Source: Polyangiaceae bacterium | Lineage (GTDB): Bacteria > Myxococcota_A > Polyangia > Polyangiales > Polyangiaceae | Direction: 5' to 3' | DNA: 49,288 bases | Assembly (NCBI GenBank): GCA_022842465.1 | Contig: JALHPN010000039.1 | Span: 1-49,288, forward strand | Part shown: one piece after another, positions 8,348-17,014 of the stretch | Layout: the number at the start of each line of letters is the position of its first letter | How positions within the stretch are numbered: position 1 is the first letter of the stretch | Notes under the pieces: model-generated | Database searches by the model: none | Seen by the model: only the letters and a program-made list of their open reading frames with translations | Told to the model about the DNA's origin: nothing | Translations under genes and position numbers: made by a program

Positions 8348-9985
8348 ATGGCATTCGCGCACGGCGGCAGACTCGTCGCTCGAGCCCTCAAGCGGCACGG
8401 CACGTCCCACCTCTTCACGCTCTGCGGTGGGCACATCCAGGCGATCTACGACGGGTGCCTCGACGAGGGGATCCGCGTCGTCGACGTGAGACACGAGCAG
8501 ACCGCGGGGCACGCCGCCGACGGATGGGCGCGCATGACGGGGAAGCCCGGCGTGTGCGCCGTGACGGCGGGACCGGGGGTCACCGACGTGGTCACCGCCG
8601 TCGCGAACGCGCAGCGCGCGCAGGTCCCGATGATCTGCATCGGCGGTGCAGGGCCGAAGGCCTACAGCGACATGGGCTCGCTCCAGGACATGGACCACGT
8701 CTCGCTCATGCGCTCGATCACGAAGTGGAGCGTTCAGGTCCCGGAGACGCGGCGGCTCGCCGAGTACGTCGACGCGGCCTTCCGCGTCGCGCAGTCGAAC
8801 GTGCCGGGCCCGGTCTTCCTCGAGATGCCGCTCGACATCCTGATGAACGGGGGCGACGACGCGGAGATGCCTGCCACCGCACCGCTCGACGCGCCGCCCC
8901 GGCCGGGGCCCGACGCGCGCGCGATCGCACAGGCCGCGGCGCTCCTCCGGGGCGCCAAGCGTCCGGCCCTCCTCGTCGGCGCGCAGGTGCGCTGGTCGCC
9001 GGTCCGCGAGGAGCTCGCCTCGATCCTCGAGCGCTTCGGCGCGCCCGTCTACTTGAACGGCATGGCGCGCGGGGCGCTCCCGCACGGTCATCCGCTCCTC
9101 TTCAGCCGCTCGCGTCGCTTTGCTCTCCAGCAGGCCGACGTGGTCGTGGTGCTCGGGACGCCCTTCGACTTCCGGGTCGACTACGGGCGCACGCCGACGT
9201 GGAACCCGGACGCGAAGATCGTGCAGGTCGACCTCGACGCCTCGGAGCTCGGTCGTAACCGGCGCATCGACGTCGCCGTTCATTCGGACTCCGGGCTCGC
9301 TCTCGGCGCGCTCGCCGAGGAGCTCGGAGGGACGCTCTCCTTCCCGGAGTGGGTGAAGACCGTGCGAGCCGACGAGGACAAGCGGCGCGCCAAGATGGAG
9401 GCCGAGATCGGATCGGACGCGTCGCCTCCGAATCCGCTCCGCGTCTGCGCCGAGCTCGGCAAGCGGCTCGGGCCGAACGACGTCGTCATCGGCGACGGCG
9501 GCGATTTCGTCGCGACCGCGGCCTACGTCCTCAAGATGCAGTGGCCCCAGATCTGGATGGACCCCGGGCCGCTCGGCACGCTGGGCGTCGGGCCGGGCTA
9601 TGCGATGGCGGCCAAGCTCGCGCGACCGGAGGCGAACGTCGTCCTCGTCTACGGCGACGGCAGCTTCGGTCTCCATGCGCTCGAGTTCGAGGCCCTCGCG
9701 CGGCAAGACATCCCCGTCGTGGCCGTGATCGGCAACGACGCCGGCTGGACGCAGATCCGCCGCGGCCAGGTCGACATCTACGGTGAGCCCCGGGCGGTCG
9801 CGACGGCGCTCGACTATACCCGCTACGACAAGGTGGTCGAAGCCTGCGGCGGTCGCGGCTTCTGGGTGGACACGGTCGAGGCGCTCGGCCCCGCGCTCGA
9901 CGAGGCCTTCGCCTGCAAGAAGCCCGCGTGCGTGAACGTGAAGATCGCCAAGAGCGACTTCCGGAAGGGCGCCATCAGCGTCTAG
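8348..9985 (+). CDS. thiamine-diphosphate-dependent enzyme, acetolactate-synthase / 2-hydroxyacyl-CoA-lyase-like
   Basis: This 545-residue protein has the three-domain ThDP decarboxylase/lyase layout. The N-terminal PYR domain carries the cofactor-activating Glu in [17 protein letters not shown] and the GPGVTD loop. The central domain (about 185-320) contains [16 protein letters not shown], and the C-terminal PP domain has the Mg2+/ThDP motif [14 protein letters not shown] followed by [23 protein letters not shown] resembles oxalyl-CoA decarboxylase and 2-hydroxyacyl-CoA lyase more than the anabolic acetolactate synthases, and no ilvN-type regulatory subunit is nearby. A strong GGAGGA ribosome site lies five bases before ATG 8348. 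The HTH-only LysR gene starts nine bases downstream on the same strand, suggesting co-transcription. The reaction is not certain. Confidence 0.88.
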   Translation: MAFAHGGRLVARALKRHGTSHLFTLCGGHIQAIYDGCLDEGIRVVDVRHEQTAGHAADGWARMTGKPGVCAVTAGPGVTDVVTAVANAQRAQVPMICIGGAGPKAYSDMGSLQDMDHVSLMRSITKWSVQVPETRRLAEYVDAAFRVAQSNVPGPVFLEMPLDILMNGGDDAEMPATAPLDAPPRPGPDARAIAQAAALLRGAKRPALLVGAQVRWSPVREELASILERFGAPVYLNGMARGALPHGHPLLFSRSRRFALQQADVVVVLGTPFDFRVDYGRTPTWNPDAKIVQVDLDASELGRNRRIDVAVHSDSGLALGALAEELGGTLSFPEWVKTVRADEDKRRAKMEAEIGSDASPPNPLRVCAELGKRLGPNDVVIGDGGDFVATAAYVLKMQWPQIWMDPGPLGTLGVGPGYAMAAKLARPEANVVLVYGDGSFGLHALEFEALARQDIPVVAVIGNDAGWTQIRRGQVDIYGEPRAVATALDYTRYDKVVEACGGRGFWVDTVEALGPALDEAFACKKPACVNVKIAKSDFRKGAISV

Positions 9986-9994
9986 GATGAGGGC

Positions 9995-10267
9995 ATGAGC
10001 CTCGCGCAGATCCGCTACTTCGTGGCCGTCGCCGAGGAGGGCAACGTCAGCCGTGCTGCCGCGGAGCTCCGCGTCGCGCAGCCGCCGGTCAGCCGCCAGA
10101 TCAAGAGCCTCGAGGACGAGCTCGGCACGCGCCTCTTCACGCGGACGCCACGAGGGATGGCGCTCCTCCCTGCGGGAGAGGCGTTCCTCGCCCACGCGAG
10201 GAAGATCCTGGCCGAGGTCGACGCGGCGAAGCTCACCGCCTCGCGCTGGCGCCCCGACGGCGGGTAG
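9995..10267 (+). CDS. LysR-type DNA-binding domain only (90 residues, no effector domain)
   Basis: The protein is a textbook LysR N-terminus: MSLAQIRYFVAVAEEGNVSR, then AAAELRVAQPPVSRQIKSLE (helix-turn-helix), LGTRLFTRTPRGMALLPAGE and the beginning of the linker helix (FLAHARKILAEVDAAK). It stops after 90 residues, where full LysR regulators run to about 300. No effector-binding sequence is recognisable in any frame before the methionine aminopeptidase gene. Either the gene is a truncated remnant or a genuine mini-regulator that dimerises through the linker helix and lacks ligand control. It follows the ThDP enzyme by nine bases in the same direction, unlike the usual divergent LysR layout. 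Codon use is normal and the HTH is intact, which argues against old decay. Confidence 0.85.
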   Translation: MSLAQIRYFVAVAEEGNVSRAAAELRVAQPPVSRQIKSLEDELGTRLFTRTPRGMALLPAGEAFLAHARKILAEVDAAKLTASRWRPDGG

Positions 10268-10326
10268 ACCCGCGCCAGACCGAAACGGTATTGGACGCGG
10301 TCGAGGCGGCGGGGCACCGTTCCGTC

Positions 10327-11106
10327 GTGGGCATCACGTTGTTCTCGGCCGGGGAGATCGCGCGCCTTCGGCGCGCCGGGCGCGCCGCGGCCGAGACCCT
10401 GGCGTTCGTCGGGGACAAGATCCGCCCGGGCATCGCGACCAAGCAGATCGATCTCTGGGTCCGGGAGGACACGAAGCGCCGCGGCGGCAAGCCGAGTCAG
10501 CTCGGCTATCGAGGCCCGCCCGGCACCCCGCCGTTCCCGGCCGCCGTGTGCACCAGCCGGAACGAGGTCGTCTGCCACGGGATCCCGAACGCCCAGGAGA
10601 TCCTCCTCCCCGGCGACATCGTGAACGTCGACGTGACGACCGAGCTCGACGGCTTCCACGGCGACACGTCCGCGACGTTCGTCCTCGGAGGCGTCGCGGC
10701 CGCGTCGGCGGAGGCGCGGCATGTCGTGGACGTCGCGCGTCGGTGTCGGGACGCGGGCGTCGCGGCGGTGCGAGACGGGGCGCGCCTCGGGGACATCGGG
10801 GCGGCGATCGCGGAGCTCGCGCGCGCCGAGGGCTGCTCCGTCGTGCGTGATTTCGGAGGGCATGGCATCGGCCGCCGCATGCACGAGGACCCGCACGTGC
10901 CGCATCACGGGGTCCGCGGCGCGGGGATGCGGCTCAAGGCCGGCATGTGCTTCACGATCGAGCCGATGATCAACCTCGGCCGCGCCGAAATCGACGTGCT
11001 GCCGGACGGCTGGACGGTGGTGACGGCGGACGGTCGGCTCTCCGCGCAGTTCGAGCACACCGTTCTCGTCACGAAGGACGGCTGCGAGATCCTCACTCTG
11101 CTCTGA
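10327..11106 (+). CDS. map: type I methionine aminopeptidase
   Basis: This metalloenzyme removes the N-terminal Met from nascent proteins. All five metal ligands of the pita-bread fold are visible: Asp in VNVDVTTELDGF, Asp in HGDTSATF, His in GGHGIGRRMHEDP, Glu in FTIEPMINLG and Glu in QFEHTVLVT. The early His that contacts substrate is in NEVVCHGIP. The GTG at 10327 gives 259 residues and places the conserved EIARLRRAGRAAAE where family members have it; a TTG at 10291 in the same frame would add 12 residues. No SecY or ribosomal-protein operon surrounds it, so this may be a second, non-essential copy in the genome. Confidence 0.92.
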   Translation: MGITLFSAGEIARLRRAGRAAAETLAFVGDKIRPGIATKQIDLWVREDTKRRGGKPSQLGYRGPPGTPPFPAAVCTSRNEVVCHGIPNAQEILLPGDIVNVDVTTELDGFHGDTSATFVLGGVAAASAEARHVVDVARRCRDAGVAAVRDGARLGDIGAAIAELARAEGCSVVRDFGGHGIGRRMHEDPHVPHHGVRGAGMRLKAGMCFTIEPMINLGRAEIDVLPDGWTVVTADGRLSAQFEHTVLVTKDGCEILTLL

Positions 11107-11180
11107 GTGACGCGCCGCGACGAGCGCGGGGGGCCCGACAATCCCTTGCCGCGGCCGCGCGTCAGGCCTAACCCGGAGCC

Positions 11181-13691
11181 ATGAAGGCTTCGCTTCTCGG
11201 TCGGTCTGCCGCTCTCCTCTCGCTCGCGGTCGGTGTCGTCGGGCTCTCGGTCTCGTCCTCCGGATGCGGGGACGACACGGCGCTCGACACCGGCGATGCC
11301 GGTACGGTCGATCCCTACAAGGCCACGGTCCGGCGGACGTCCCAGGGCGTCCCCCACGTGAAGGCCGACGACTTCGGCGGCCTCGGCTACGGCTACGGCT
11401 ACGTCTTCGCGGAGGACAACCTCTGCATCCTGCTCGAGGAAATCATGACGGCGCGCGGCGAGCGCGCGAAGTTCCTCGGCGACAAGCCCTACGATCTCGG
11501 CCAGACCGATTCGAGAAGCAACATCGTCAGCGACGCCGTCTACAAGATGATCATCCCGGCGGACTCGATCGCGAAGTCGCGCGCCGGCCTCGACCCCGAG
11601 ATGCAGGAGAACGTGAAGGGTTACGCTGCCGGCGTCTCACGCTACGTGCGCGATCTCCGGGCCGGCCTCCCCGCGACCGTGGGCCGCCACGCGAGCTGCC
11701 GCGACGAGCCGTGGGTCCGCGAGATCACGGAGGAGGACCTCTACTACCGCTTCATGAAGCTCGTGCTCATCGCGAGCTCCGCGAACTTCATCGACGCCAT
11801 CGCGGCCGCGCAGCCGACGTCCGCCCTCGTCGGCCCGCCCGCGCCGCCCGAGGCACGCCGAATCACGCCGGAGAAGATGCGGGAAGGCCTCGAGGCGATC
11901 GCGCCCAAGTTCATGGGCCTCCGCCGCGGCGAGTTCGGCTCGAACATGTACGCGTTCGGGAGCGAGGTCACCGGCGGCGGCGGCATCCAGTTCGGCAACC
12001 CTCACTTCCCCTGGTACGGCGGCGAGCGCCTCTATCAGGTGCACCTGACGGTGCCGGGGAGGATGGACGTCCAGGGCGCGTCGCTCTACGGCGTCCCGCT
12101 CGTCCTCATCGGCTTCACGAGCACGTTCGCCTGGAGCCACACGGTCTCGAGCGCGTACCGCTTCACGCCCTACGCGCTCACGTTGAAGGCCGGCGATCCC
12201 CTCACGTACCTCGTCGACGGCGAGGAGAAGAAGATCTCGAGGATCGACACCCCGATCGAGGTGAAGCTCGACGGCGGCGGCACGCGCACGGAGGTGGTGC
12301 CGCTCTACCGCTCCGAGATGGGCCCGATGATCTACCTCGGGAACGCCGCGTTCGAGTGGACGGCCGAGAAGGCCTTCACCATCCGCGACGCGAACGCGGA
12401 AAACTTCCGGTTCATCCGCAACTTCGCGCGGTGGAACATGGCGAAGGACCTCGCCGAGTTCACGCGCATCCACGCCGAGGAGGTCGCCGTCCCGTGGGTC
12501 AACACCACCGCGGCCGACAAGGACGGCAACGCCTACTACGGCGATCTCTCCGTCGTCCCGAACGTGCCCGACGAGCTCGCGGAGGCGTGCCGCGTCCCGA
12601 TCCTCTCGGGCGTGCTCGCGAGCGCGGCGCCCGGCCTCCCGCTCCTCGACGGCTCGAAGAAGTCGTGCGCGTGGGCGAGCGACCCCGACTCGCGCCAGCC
12701 CGGCGCGTTCGGCCCCGGCAAGCTCCCGACGACGACGCGCAAGGACTACGTCGTCAACTGCAACGACAGCTTCTGGCTCACGAACACGAAGGCGCCGATC
12801 ACGGGCTTCGCCGACATCATCGGCCGCGAGGGTTACGAGCAGACGCTGCGTTCGCGGCTCTGCCACCAGATGGCGATCGATCGCCTCGCCGGTACGGACG
12901 GCCTCCCCGGCACGAACGTGACGGCCGATCTCGTGAAGCAGATCGTCGTCGGCAGCCGCGTCTTCTCGGCGGAGAAGTTCAAGGCCCAGGCCCTGACCGC
13001 GCTCTGCGCCACGCCCACCATCCAGCTCACGCGTGATCCGCTCACGCGGCAGGACATCGCGCCTCCCGTCGAGGTGAACGTGCAGGCCGCCTGCACCGCG
13101 CTCGGCGCGTGGGACGGTCGGAACAACCCGGACAGCACGGGCAGCCTCGCATGGGACGAGTTCTGGTTCCGGATCGAGGCCCTCCGGAGCTCGAACACCG
13201 TCGTCTACAAGGTCCCGTTCGACGCGGCCGATCCCGTCAACACGCCGCGCGACCTGAAGACGGAGGAGCCGCTCGTCGCGCAGGCCTTCGCGGCGGCCGT
13301 GAAGGCCGTGGCGGACTCGGGCTTCGCCTTCGACGCCCCGCGGTCCGCGTTCTCCTTCCGCGAGGGGAAGGGCGGCGAGCGCATCCCCGTGCCCGGCGGC
13401 TTCCAGCGGACGGGCAACTTCGCCATCGCGCAGGTCAACGCTCCGCAGCTGAAGGCGGGGACGGGCTACGGCCCCCTCAACTACGGCAACAGCTACATGC
13501 AGGTCGTCGCGTTCGGTCCGAGCGGCGTCGACGCGAGCACGTTCGTCACGTACGCGGAGTCCACGGACCCGGCGAGCCCGCACTACGACGACTACACGCG
13601 CGCCTACTCTGCGAAGTCGTGGCTGAAGGCGGCGTTCACCGAGGCCGAGGTCGCGGCGGACACCAAGTCGACGCTCGAGCTCGGAAAGTAG
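11181..13691 (+). CDS. penicillin acylase family (S45) Ntn hydrolase, exported lipoprotein
   Basis: This 836-residue precursor belongs to the family of penicillin G, aculeacin and acyl-homoserine-lactone acylases. The signal peptide ends in a lipobox-like SVSSSGC. The alpha-chain region starts with ATVRRTSQGVPHVKADDFGG and contains GYGYGYVFAEDNLC. Auto-cleavage should expose Ser254 in RRGEFGSNMYAFGS as the catalytic N-terminal nucleophile of the beta chain; GIQFGNPHFPW and FTSTFAWSHTVS follow as expected. The length matches QuiP/PvdQ-type enzymes. Likely reactions are hydrolysis of an N-acyl amide such as an AHL signal, a lipopeptide or a beta-lactam side chain. It lies 49 bp upstream of a radical SAM gene on the same strand, so the two may be co-expressed. 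Confidence 0.9.
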   Translation: MKASLLGRSAALLSLAVGVVGLSVSSSGCGDDTALDTGDAGTVDPYKATVRRTSQGVPHVKADDFGGLGYGYGYVFAEDNLCILLEEIMTARGERAKFLGDKPYDLGQTDSRSNIVSDAVYKMIIPADSIAKSRAGLDPEMQENVKGYAAGVSRYVRDLRAGLPATVGRHASCRDEPWVREITEEDLYYRFMKLVLIASSANFIDAIAAAQPTSALVGPPAPPEARRITPEKMREGLEAIAPKFMGLRRGEFGSNMYAFGSEVTGGGGIQFGNPHFPWYGGERLYQVHLTVPGRMDVQGASLYGVPLVLIGFTSTFAWSHTVSSAYRFTPYALTLKAGDPLTYLVDGEEKKISRIDTPIEVKLDGGGTRTEVVPLYRSEMGPMIYLGNAAFEWTAEKAFTIRDANAENFRFIRNFARWNMAKDLAEFTRIHAEEVAVPWVNTTAADKDGNAYYGDLSVVPNVPDELAEACRVPILSGVLASAAPGLPLLDGSKKSCAWASDPDSRQPGAFGPGKLPTTTRKDYVVNCNDSFWLTNTKAPITGFADIIGREGYEQTLRSRLCHQMAIDRLAGTDGLPGTNVTADLVKQIVVGSRVFSAEKFKAQALTALCATPTIQLTRDPLTRQDIAPPVEVNVQAACTALGAWDGRNNPDSTGSLAWDEFWFRIEALRSSNTVVYKVPFDAADPVNTPRDLKTEEPLVAQAFAAAVKAVADSGFAFDAPRSAFSFREGKGGERIPVPGGFQRTGNFAIAQVNAPQLKAGTGYGPLNYGNSYMQVVAFGPSGVDASTFVTYAESTDPASPHYDDYTRAYSAKSWLKAAFTEAEVAADTKSTLELGK

Positions 13692-13740
13692 CTCGCGGGA
13701 CCGGGCGTGACCCGGGATCCCGTGCTACGTGCCGCGGCCC

Positions 13741-15801
13741 ATGCGTCTCGCGCTCGTGTATCCGCCGACGTGCGACCCCACCGCGCCGTACCTGGCGCTC
13801 CCGATGCTGACGGGCTTCCTCCGGGCGAACGGCCTCGAGGCCCTGCCGATCGACGCGAACCTCGAGGCCTGGGACGATTTGCTCGCGCCCGCTCCCCTCG
13901 AGGCGCTCGGGGGAAGGCTCGAGCAGCGGTTGAAGGAGCTCGACGGGCGGCGGGCCCTCGCGCACGCCGAGCAGCTCGAGTACGCGGCGCTCGCCCGGGC
14001 CCGCGGCGACGCCTTCGCGGCCCCGCGCGGGATCGCAGAAGCGAAGGCGATCCTCCGCGACGAGGCCCGCTTCTACGACGCGGACGCTTACGCGTCGGCG
14101 GTCGCGACGATCGAGGCGTCGCTCCGTGTCGTCTCCGCGACGCATCATCCCCTCCACGTCGACTTCACCTCCTACCGGACGCCGTTCGGGCTCCTCTCGA
14201 TGGAGGAGATCGAGCGCGCCTCTCACCCCGACCACGACCCGTTCGCGCGCTGGGTCGACGAGACGCTCGCGCCCCGCCTCCGCGAGGCGAAGGTGGACGT
14301 CGTCGGGCTCTCGGTGTGCTTCCCGGGGCAGCTCCAGCCTGCCTACGCGTTCGCCGCGCGCCTGCGACGCGCGCTCCCTGGCGTCCACCTGACCTGCGGC
14401 GGACCCGGCATCACCCAGATGTTGATCCGGCTGGAGGGGCAGCGGCTCGCGCATGCGCTCGGCCCGTTCGACTCCGCGTGCGTCTACGAGGGCGAGCACA
14501 CGCTCCTCGCGCTCTGTCGCGCGCTCGACGAGAAGCGGCCGCTCCGGGAGGTGCCCAACGTCGTCCTCCGCGACAAGCTGATGGGCGCGCGCTGGCTCGC
14601 CGGTCACGGGATGGAGGACCTCACGGCGCTCCCCGCGCCGGACTTCGACGGCCTCCCGCTCGAGCGATACCTCGCTCCGGCGCTCGTGCTCCCGTACGAT
14701 CCGACGCGCGGCTGTTACTGGGGAAAGTGCACGTTCTGCCACTACGGGCTCGCCGAGGTGGGCACCGCCGCCTACCGCGAGCGCGACGTGGCGTGTGTCG
14801 TCGAGCACCTCACGGCGCTCTCGGCGAAGTACGGGACGAAGCACTTCTACTTCTCCCAGGACTCCGTCGCGCCGAAGACGATCGTGAAGCTCGCGCAGGC
14901 GATCCTCGACGCCGGGCTCCACATCCGCTGGGCGACGGATCTCAAGCCGGAGAAGTACCTCACGCCCGAGCGCGCCGAGCTCCTCCGGAAGGCCGGCGCC
15001 GTGGCGTGCGCGCTCGGCGTCGAGTCCGGGAGCGAGCGGGTCCTCCGGCTCATCGACAAGGGCGCGCCGCCGAAGGTGGTGGGCGACGTCATCGACCGTC
15101 TCTCCGGCGCCGGGATCGCGGCCGAGGCGATGTGCTTCACCGAGTTCCCGACCGAGAGCCACGAGGAGGCGTGCGAGACGCTCGATTTCCTCGCAGAGCG
15201 GAAGGACAAGCTCGCGGTGTACATCGTCGGCGAGTTCGGGCTCACGCACGGCTCGCTCGTCGCGCAGACGCCCTCGAAGTTCGGCATCGAAGAGACGTGG
15301 GAGCTCGAAGGCGACCGCCTCGGGCTCGGCATCTTCTTCGCCCCGACCTCGCCCTGGAAGACGGACGAGGAGCGCGCGGACGAGAGCGCGCGCCTCGCGG
15401 AGCTGTCGTCGGGGTGGGCGCTCCGGACGTATCCGTGGGCGGGGGCCGTGTCGACGGCGCACACGGTCCTCTACTACGAGCGCTTCGGGCCGTCGGTGTT
15501 CCGTGATCTCGCCGCGCGACCGAAGCGCCCCGAGCGCGTGCTCGGGGCGCGGACGTTCGAGGCGGACCTCGCCTACGACCCCTTCGCGTGTGACGGCGCG
15601 CTCGAGAACGAGGGCGCGATCTGGGGCACCCTCGTCCACGAGGACCGCGCGGTGTCGCGCGCGGCGTACGAGGCGCTCGCGAAGACGATGCCCGGGCTCC
15701 GGAGGAAGCCCGTCCGGGTGCGCTTCGACGCCGGCCGCGAGCCGGTGCGGACGGGACGGCGCCCTTCGCATTCGGTCAACGCGACCCACCGCGCGGGGTG
15801 A
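13741..15801 (+). CDS. B12-binding-domain-like radical SAM protein with CX4CX2C cluster motif
   Basis: From ATG 13741 the protein is 686 residues; a GTG twelve bases earlier is an alternative start. The N-terminal part (1-280) begins RLALVYPPTCDPTAPYLALP and includes VDVVGLSVCFPGQLQPAY and LTCGGPGITQ, a Rossmann pattern like B12-binding domains of class B radical SAM enzymes. No DxHxxG cobalamin-ligand motif is seen. The radical SAM core starts at RGCYWGKCTFCHYG with Cys325, Cys330 and Cys333, spaced CX4CX2C rather than the usual CX3CX2C. GVESGSERVLRLI and the following barrel strands are typical. The C-terminal 180 residues (YYERFGPSVF onward) form an extra domain. Substrate is unknown; related proteins modify lipids, peptides or natural products. 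Confidence 0.87.
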   Translation: MRLALVYPPTCDPTAPYLALPMLTGFLRANGLEALPIDANLEAWDDLLAPAPLEALGGRLEQRLKELDGRRALAHAEQLEYAALARARGDAFAAPRGIAEAKAILRDEARFYDADAYASAVATIEASLRVVSATHHPLHVDFTSYRTPFGLLSMEEIERASHPDHDPFARWVDETLAPRLREAKVDVVGLSVCFPGQLQPAYAFAARLRRALPGVHLTCGGPGITQMLIRLEGQRLAHALGPFDSACVYEGEHTLLALCRALDEKRPLREVPNVVLRDKLMGARWLAGHGMEDLTALPAPDFDGLPLERYLAPALVLPYDPTRGCYWGKCTFCHYGLAEVGTAAYRERDVACVVEHLTALSAKYGTKHFYFSQDSVAPKTIVKLAQAILDAGLHIRWATDLKPEKYLTPERAELLRKAGAVACALGVESGSERVLRLIDKGAPPKVVGDVIDRLSGAGIAAEAMCFTEFPTESHEEACETLDFLAERKDKLAVYIVGEFGLTHGSLVAQTPSKFGIEETWELEGDRLGLGIFFAPTSPWKTDEERADESARLAELSSGWALRTYPWAGAVSTAHTVLYYERFGPSVFRDLAARPKRPERVLGARTFEADLAYDPFACDGALENEGAIWGTLVHEDRAVSRAAYEALAKTMPGLRRKPVRVRFDAGREPVRTGRRPSHSVNATHRAG

Positions 15802-15856
15802 TGTCGTTCCCACCCGCGACGACGGAGTGGGGCTCGCGGCGCGGCGTCGAGCGCGG

Positions 15857-16357
15857 TCAGAGCTGCGCGAGCCAGGCCTCGATCGCCGCGTAGCCGTCGT
15901 CGCCCACGTTGCGGTTCGACAGCGCGAGCTTCCCGCGCGCATGGTGCATGACGACGACCCTCGTCCCCATCACCTCGGTGCGCTCGACGCGCGTGAGTAC
16001 GCTCCTTTCGAGGCGCATCGTGTCCGTCGTCCACGGCCCCGTCGGCGCTTCGATCACGTCACCGTCGACGACGAGCTCGCGCACGCCGAGGCGGCGCGAC
16101 CGCAAGAGCTGCACGACGAGCAGCACCACGACTGCGAGCGGCAGCAGACCGAAGAGGACCAGCGGCGCGCCGGAGATCGGGATGCCGAGCGGGAAGAGTC
16201 GCCCCTCGCGACCGGTCACGGCCATCCACACGAGGAACGCGCCGGCGATCGCGCAGAGCGGGAGCACCCACGCGACCGTGCGCACCGGCATGCCGTAGCG
16301 GAAGCGTCGCGGGCCCACGAGCGCAGGATGCGACGCGCCCCCCCCCTCTCCGCCCAC
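15857..16357 (-). CDS. small membrane protein, two helices plus cytosolic domain, unknown function
   Basis: A 166-residue frame encodes two clear transmembrane helices (TVAWVLPLCAIAGAFLVWMA and LVLFGLLPLAVVVLLVVQLL), then a soluble domain with LGVRELVVDGDVIEAPTGPW and alternating strands (VLTRVERTEVMGTRVVVMH) that looks like a small PH-like beta barrel. This is a common two-helix plus bacterial-PH layout, but no family can be named with confidence. The start is doubtful: GTG 16357 lies just before a run of nine Gs, while ATG 16291 (MPVRTVAWVLPL) is simpler. The run could hide a frameshift, because the frame upstream of it also looks partly coding. Confidence 0.6.
   Translation of the reverse strand: MGGEGGGASHPALVGPRRFRYGMPVRTVAWVLPLCAIAGAFLVWMAVTGREGRLFPLGIPISGAPLVLFGLLPLAVVVLLVVQLLRSRRLGVRELVVDGDVIEAPTGPWTTDTMRLERSVLTRVERTEVMGTRVVVMHHARGKLALSNRNVGDDGYAAIEAWLAQL
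16338..16346. repeat. nine-base C/G homopolymer
   Basis: Nine consecutive Cs on the given strand (Gs in the coding direction) lie in the first codons of the membrane protein frame at 15857-16357. Adding or losing one or two bases would join that frame to an upstream open stretch ending near SDVALAARGLPPSH. It is either a slippage-prone site or a place where the assembled sequence could be wrong. Confidence 0.5.
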
Positions 16358-16423
16358 TGCGAAGGAGCGTCGATCGTGACGACGTGGGACGGAGGGAGCC
16401 CGCGCGCGGCGAGCGCCACGTCG

Positions 16424-16855
16424 CTACTCGCGGAGAAGCCCGCCAGGAATCTTCGGCCCCGGCACGGAGGCAATCCAACCGATGGCCTCGTGTTGCGCCA
16501 GGCTGCGCGGTCGGCGCTCGCGATGGGGTCCGTAGAACTGCTCGTGGTCTCCCGAGGCGATCGGATGCGGGCCGCCGGTACAGTCCCAGTGCGCGCCTAC
16601 GTGCTCGACAAAACGTCGATGCCAGCGCTCCTCCTCTTCCCGCTGGGAGGGGGTCAGGCTGAAGAGTACCCAGCGCCACGGGAGTGCCGTCGTGATCACG
16701 TCCGGATCGTGGACGACCATGAGACATCGCTCCCCGCGGTACTCGGCGACCGCCTCGATGGGCCCGTCGTACCAGTCGTTGATCCACAAGATTCGAACGT
16801 CCTCGACGGCCAACTCGGACAGGCTGCCGAGGTCGATGGGCGTCGCATCGAACAT
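16424..16855 (-). CDS. hypothetical protein, 143 residues
   Basis: The frame from ATG 16855 encodes a Trp-rich, acidic soluble protein (MFDATPIDLGSLSELAVEDV, ILWINDWYDGPIEAVAEYRG, LPWRWVLFSLTPSQREEEER). It has no signal peptide, helix or recognised domain. The regular alternation of charged and hydrophobic residues, and more balanced composition than the antisense frames, support it being real. It shares strand with the small membrane protein downstream. I do not recognise it. Confidence 0.6.
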   Translation of the reverse strand: MFDATPIDLGSLSELAVEDVRILWINDWYDGPIEAVAEYRGERCLMVVHDPDVITTALPWRWVLFSLTPSQREEEERWHRRFVEHVGAHWDCTGGPHPIASGDHEQFYGPHRERRPRSLAQHEAIGWIASVPGPKIPGGLLRE

Positions 16856-17014
16856 CTCGCCACCCTAGCATCGAGCGCCGTCCGTGCTTCGAGCGGCGGT
16901 GCGCTCGCGCACCCGCTCCTCGATCTGCACCTCGAGGAGGCGCCGGGGAATGTGAACCGCGTCTGGGATCATACCGCTCGCGACCGCCCATGCGTCTCGC
17001 GCGCGGGGTGACGG

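Noticed and set aside
13636..15942. A 768-codon open frame on the reverse strand
   Set aside because: It is antisense to the radical SAM gene; its product is almost all Arg, Glu, Ala and Leu with no domain, as expected from GC-biased third positions.
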